In this document: in pieces, positions 59,239-64,000 of the stretch
Layout: each line of letters opens with the position of its first letter
Position numbering within the stretch: the first letter of the stretch is position 1
Origin: Triglochin maritima
Lineage: Eukaryota; Streptophyta; Magnoliopsida; Alismatales; Juncaginaceae
Direction: 5' to 3'
NCBI GenBank assembly: GCA_963682175.1
Contig: OY821782.1
Location: 26,185,741-26,249,740, forward strand
DNA: 64,000 bases
The notes under the pieces: generated by a model
Databases searched by the model: none
Seen by the model: the letters and a program-made list of their open reading frames with translations, nothing else
What the model was told of the DNA's origin: nothing
Translations under genes and position numbers: made by a program

Positions 59239-59445
59239 TTTTACTTGGGTGTACCTCTTAACGGACATAATTGACGATATATATCCGTTTTTTATTACTT
59301 GTAAGTCGATCATAATTGAACATATGAACAACTGTCGTTAGTGGGTCCCACTCCATTACCGTTTTCATTCAATATCGTTAGAAATTTTGCAAATTAAACA
59401 TCATGAAATTACAAATGTCAGTAAAAAACATTAAAAAACACAAAA

Positions 59446-59830
59446 CACACACCTAACCAAACCCAACCTCTCTAAAATCCACATCCTCTCCATCGATGAT
59501 AGCTTTAGCTCGTCTGCCCTCGTTGCCCTCGCCTCCCTCGTCCACCCCGAGTCCCTACTCCAAACCCTCACCTTCAACCCCTCCATCTGTATCCCCACTT
59601 CTTCCACCTCGTTGCCGGTAACGGTATGGATGACCTCCGCGCCGCCCTCCTGACCACCTCTTCCAACAACTCCACTCCTCTCTTCTCTGCCTCCGACGTC
59701 GCCAACCACCTCTTCTCCAAACCTCTCCAAATACCAGTATAACTATTGCGAAACTCCTACAAACACCCTGGTGCCGGAGGTCCCCCTGCATTCTGGTTAT
59801 CTCTGACAAGGCGATGGCTAGACGATGGGG
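59446..59830 (+). pseudogene. Captured host gene fragment, unidentified
   Basis: A GC-rich stretch unlike its AT-rich surroundings. On the plus strand it encodes HILSIDDSFSSSALVALASL then VHPESLLQTLTFNPSI, and in a shifted frame MDDLRAALLTTSSNNSTPLF then SASDVANHLFSKPL. It has no start, a frameshift near 59615 and a stop. The open frames on the minus strand are judged to be shadows. I do not recognise the parent gene. Confidence 0.45.
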
Positions 59831-60839
59831 GAAGGACAAGTCAGAGATGCTCATGATTTTTTTGATATTATATCGTTGTCGGAGGGCGCATACTGGATAT
59901 TTGATTAACCTTGTAATGTAAATGTTCCCTTCAATCAACATAAAACAAACATATGAATTGAAGTATAATGGTGCTTTCCTAGATTCTAAATAAATTAATC
60001 ATCATTCGTGCTCATGGAGATTGTCACAACCTTGAGATTGGGGGAAACGCCTAGGGTGCACCAAACATGTGTGTCTAGTAGCCGGGACTACTTGAGAGAC
60101 AAAAGAAGTGCACGTTGGTGGCTTGGAGCGTGGGAGCGCGTGGAAGAGAACCAAGACTTGGAATCTAAAGGATGTCCAAGATGGTCGAGGAGCATTAACA
60201 AGCATAGCGCGAGCGCGACACCAGGCAACGCCTGGGCACAAGAGGCGCACGCTAGGCAGTGTGTAGCGAGCGCATGATGCGAGTGACACCTAGGAAGTGG
60301 AGGCGCGGATGCTTGGGAACCAAGACCAGGAGTCAACGCTAAGTCAACATGGAGTCAAACCAAGTCAACATGGAGTCAACGCCAAGTCAATGCAGGCCAA
60401 GACATGGAAGCAACGCCAAGTCAACAAAAGAAGACTAGCCGTGGAATAGCAGGGACCGGGCGCGGGTCAAGGGGAGTCGTTGGTGCGTGAGAAGAGGTCA
60501 AAAGGAGGCTAGATGTGTGGAGGAATGGTCAAGGGACAACTGGATATGCGTAAGATAAGGTTGGGCATGTGTGGGAGGAGGTTATTGACCGGGTCCATAA
60601 CCGAGAAAGGAGCACGCCAAGTGGGCTTTACCGGGTCATCCCACTTGTGCATAACTCCCTCCATGCATGTGCTTGGTCTTGGGAAGACCAAGTCAGCAAG
60701 GTGCATCATCCACACGTTCCAACCAGCCTTGACCAAGTCACAACTAAGAGGTTAAGACTTGTGTGCGCAAATAAAAAGGGAGGCTATGGACCGGGTCCAT
60801 AACCGAGCGAGAAGAACGTAAGAGGGCTGACTGGGTCAT

Positions 60840-62889
60840 TGAAGGGAATGTGTTCTAAAAGTTTTACTTTTAAATGTCAATAATTATGAATTGACTGAGA
60901 AATCATTTTGTTCCTTGTTTATGTTATTCGTCTTTTGGAAGTGTTAAGGAAGAGGCTCTTGGTCCTTAACCGTAGAGCTCTAAAAGATATTGGTTTACAT
61001 AAAACAAAAAATATTCGCAATCATGGTAATAAACATGGGACATTTATTACCGAGTTAAGATTGTCGTGTTGCTCATAGATCATTGTAGCTCTACAAGTGA
61101 GTGACAACACGGGTACACAAAAGAGGAAAATAGTACTTTTGTATACCGAATTGACCTAACAAGTAAAATATTATAGGAATGTGTTTCTGTGTCATTAATA
61201 TTTTACTGTGTCCTTGGTCCTTTGATATGAGACTTATATCCGATCGTTTAAGGAGTTCTTAATTAGACTAGTGTCTTAAGCTATCGATGAGTGTAGTGTA
61301 AAGTCATTGGTTGGTTAAGTATAACTTTCGTTGGAGAAGATAGTTAGTCAAAAGATTATCATTGCCCCTCTTAATTGAGTGATGATATTAGTGGGCCCCT
61401 TGATAAAGCAAAGTTATAATGTGCACAATGTGATTTGAGTTAAGTCACATATTTATAACTAGCTTAAAGAGATCAAGAAATGAATACTAATACAAAGATG
61501 ACACAATACTACTTTTTGTGTATTCTTAATATCATGAGGCAAGGGACGGACACAAGTGGTGCACTCCATCACTAAATGGATCGGGTTTTGGTTCGAGTGG
61601 AATTAAGACATCTAACTAATTGGGAGCTATAATGTGTAGCTAGATACCGCTTATAGCTTGTGATATTAAGCTCTTAATATCACTGCCAACTTAGTTTAGA
61701 TCCTCCCATAGGTCACACCACAAAACTGGAAAACAAGAAATGAGGATTTTGAGTTCATAAGATGTGTCGGGTTTCATGTAGAAAATATGACACATGGGAT
61801 GAACAAGCAAAATCAAAATTATGTTGTGATTGATAACATAATTAGAATCTAAATTAAATTCATATGTGATGTAAATATTATGGGGTGTAATGATTGATCA
61901 TTACATATGATAATATGTTACATAAGTTGTGAATTTACTACTAATCCCGAAATGTCAAATTTTGTAGGGGTTAAACCGAAATTTGACAAGTCTGCAGAAC
62001 AGTGCTCAAACGGTCGACCGGTTAGCAGTAAACGGTCGACCGATCGGGCACGATCGACCGGACATGTCTCGACCGATAACAGGGAATTTTCATCTGTTCG
62101 AACGGTCGACCGAACGTAATCGGTCGGTCGACCGAACATTGCGATGGAATAATTCCTGTTACGAACGGTCGACCGAGTTATTGAACGGTCGACCGAAACC
62201 TGGTACGAGCGGTCGACCGGACTTCCAAACGGTCGACCGGTCCAGACGGTTTTATGCAAAATTAATTTAAGAATTAATTAGATCATGCCTGGAATTGGTC
62301 CATAATTGATTTAATTCGTGGCTAAGATTATTTATTATTAAATAATGGATGGTTAGATGGAAGTTTGCATGAAATCATGGGCAAGGGGTTGCACATGAAT
62401 AGGTAATTTGGAGAGAACTTATAAATACAAGTTTATCTCATTACCTCCTTAATTCATTCATTATTTTCTTATGCAAAATTCTCTCTCCATAATTCTCCAC
62501 GAAAATCCCTTAATTCTTAAGTTTAGTTTTAGTTCTTAAGAGATCATCTTCTCAATGGAATTAAAGAGGGGTTAGTAATTAGATTCTAAACCCTATCGGA
62601 GATTGAGAGACTAGCTTCCCTCTCTCCGATCTTGTTTAGAGTTTGGTGAATACTCGGAGGCATCCGGCGCAGCGAGGAGCATCCCCAACGTCTCCGAATC
62701 TTCAAGAAGTTTTAGAGAACTTCTAGGTATGAATTTCGGAGCCCATATTCGTTTTAATAAAGTTTTGAAACTAGTTATTGAAACAAATTGATGCATGCAT
62801 GAAATAAATCATAGAAGATTGTAAATTGATCCTTATTGTGCATAAAAATTTCGAAAATAAATATGTACAATTAAACATGAAATCCTACA
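60840..62889 (+). mobile_element. Solo Copia-family LTR nested in solo LTR family 3
   Basis: Starts TGAAGGGAATGTG, ends GAAATCCTACA; perfect 5-base duplication GTCAT (60835-60839 and 62890-62894). 2050 bp, same family as 15971-18064 and 1321-2370. It keeps the whole LTR, including the GGTCGACC cluster. Confidence 0.93.
62009..62245. repeat. Cluster of GGTCGACC palindromes in the Copia LTR
   Basis: About eight perfect GGTCGACC sites plus variants, most as AACGGTCGACCGA or ...CCGG, in under 240 bases. The homologous region of the older copy (17150-17490) has diverged sites. Confidence 0.9.
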
Positions 62890-63504
62890 GTCATGCCCAC
62901 CTGTTCACAACTCCCTCAATGTGCATGCTTGATCTTGGGAAGACCAAGTGAGCAAGGTGCACTATTCTCATGCCCATTGCAGCTTTGACCAAGTCACAAC
63001 CAAACGGTTATGGCTTGTGCATGCTATTTAAAAGAAGGCGCTAGAGTAGTGGCCTTAATGGGAGAGTGGGCATTCGGGTTTGCCCCACTCCTCCCCAACT
63101 TAGGAGAAGTTAGAGGTGTTAGTGGAAATCATGGGTCTCAACGTATGCATGGAGTGGGGGTTCCGCAACATGTATAAAAAAGATGCACCTCCAACTTTTG
63201 GAAAAGGCATCACCATTAGAGGTCGGGTTCTGTTGTGGTTTTGTGTGTGTTTCCTTCCTTTCTTCCACCGTAGGGATTGTAATTCTTTTGTTTATAGGAA
63301 TAAATAATTGCAATTCTGCCAATGTTGTTTGTGTTTGCGTGTTCGGGTGTGCTTGTATACTCTAAGGGAAACCTAGGAGTTGTACGGTCGTGTTGGTGTT
63401 TCCAATATTCTCCGCGGAGATAGAGTGTTTGACGTGGTCAAAACTCGAAAAAATTGGAATTTGAGAGTCTCTAAAGGACTCCTAACACGACCGGTGACAG
63501 AGAT

Positions 63505-63780
63505 GCTTTGCTGGATCCTACCCATTTCATCTCCCATTTCCCTGATGTACGTCTCTTTCTTCGATTACACATGATCCATTTTAGTGTTTTTCACGAGCCC
63601 TTGTTAATTGTTGAAGGTAGCATTGATATGAGTTAGGGATTAGGGCAGGGGACATTGACGGAATCATGAGAGGAGATCTTCTCCGAAAGGGAGGGGGAGG
63701 AGGAGGAGTGGGGGTCGTAAGAGAAGGTGGAGGTCGGGTTTAGGAGGAGGAAGATGGTGAAAGTGTTTTTTATGTTTTTT
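63505..63780. other. Interior of the Pack-MULE-like element, right of the LTRs
   Basis: Includes a purine-rich stretch (GGGAGGGGGAGGAGGAGGAG near 63690). No gene recognised. Confidence 0.4.
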
Positions 63781-64000
63781 TACTGTTTTTGTTTTAATAT
63801 TATGGACATTTGTAATATTATGAGGTTTCTTTTGCGAAATTCCTAACAGTGTTGAGTGAAAACGGAGACGAAGTGGGACTTACTAACAACATATGTGCAT
63901 ATACGCAACTAGGATCGATTTACAAGTACACTACAGATAATACTGAAAAAGTGGATGCATATCGCTAATTACGTCTCCTGGAATGTGCACCCAAGCAAAA

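Larger units (their letters stand above)
60022..63499 (+). mobile_element. Solo LTR (family 3), itself interrupted
   Basis: Starts TGTCACAACC, ends ACGACCGGTGACA; perfect 5-base duplication GAGAT (60017-60021 and 63500-63504). About 1.4 kb without the nested LTR. It has GTCAAC repeats at 60330-60430 and an imperfect tandem duplication (ACTCCCTC.ATG..TGTGCTT type) at 60610-60838 and 62895-63020, and a TATTTAAAAG box near 63026. Confidence 0.88.
59239..64000. mobile_element. Pack-MULE-like element with captured gene fragment, running off the right edge
   Basis: The last ~220 bases of the window, read backwards, match 59239-59440: CTTGGGTG(C/T)AC, CTTGTAA(A/G)TCGATC, GT(C/T)GTTAGT(G/A)(G/A)GTCCCAC, CCGTTTTCA(C/T)TCAA and ATTACAAATGTC are shared. 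Such long inverted ends around a GC-rich exon-like piece (59446-59830) are typical of Pack-MULEs. Its interior is interrupted by the solo LTR 60022-63499. Target duplication cannot be checked because the right end is beyond the window. Confidence 0.75.

Noticed and set aside
59431..59941. Minus-strand frame starting MERFGEEVVGDVGG
   Set aside because: Gly/Arg/Val-rich shadow of the plus-strand captured fragment, whose reading looks more protein-like.
60008..60802. Several 75-95-codon open frames
   Set aside because: They lie within the LTR at 60022-63499, occur on both strands and contain no domain.

Overview
The window is repeat-rich, AT-rich nuclear DNA of a flowering plant, probably a eudicot. 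It holds one complete host gene, seven coding exons with GT-AG introns, encoding a cellulose synthase-like D protein closest to the pollen-type CSLD1/CSLD4 group. Nearly everything else is transposable elements nested in one another. Species cannot be told from the sequence.

Layout. 1-2370 (minus): a decayed Ty1/Copia element running off the left edge, with part of its ~2-kb LTR fused to gag. 2371-3050: a short coding-like remnant and an AT-rich tandem repeat. 3282-11236 (minus): the CSLD gene; its 2.9-kb second intron carries a 1.17-kb Mutator-like element with an 8-bp target duplication. 12057-12619 and 13818-14049: two MITEs (one TIR type, one hAT with 8-bp TSD). 14050-15893: unassigned repeats.

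15894-56010 (minus): one dead hAT transposase gene, of which only about 1.4 kb remains, blown apart over 40 kb by six separate insertions: (i) a solo Copia-type LTR at 15971-18064; (ii) an Athila-type Ty3/Gypsy element A at 18186-38003 (TSD ATAAG), whose 3' LTR was itself hit by a complete, very young Athila element B at 25994-37358 (TSD TTTCA, intact 1.8-kb-codon gag-pol frame); (iii) a non-autonomous hAT element at 38753-41583 with a related one nested inside; (iv) an 11.2-kb Mutator-like element at 41679-52884 carrying transposase, GRF-finger and ULP1/DUF1985 gene remnants plus a solo LTR (50972-52188, TSD CATAG); (v) a solo Athila-like LTR at 52942-54532; (vi) a solo LTR at 54569-55742 (TSD CAAAC). 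Reading across the insertion points restores characteristic hAT motifs, which fixes the interpretation.

56331-56961: a TIR element. 57584-58908: a TIR element filled with a TGTCC-containing minisatellite. 59239-64000: a Pack-MULE-like element with ~200-bp TIRs and a GC-rich gene fragment, interrupted by a solo LTR (60022-63499, TSD GAGAT), itself interrupted by a second solo LTR (60840-62889, TSD GTCAT).

How they relate: element B encodes everything needed for Athila mobility; element A lacks reverse transcriptase and integrase but keeps matching primer site, leader, 3' region and LTR ends, so it looks like a dependent partner. The element in the CSLD intron is a short relative of the 11.2-kb Mutator-like element. 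The two solo Copia LTRs and the left-edge Copia element are one family. All coordinates, splice sites and target duplications were read by eye; no alignment or database search was run.
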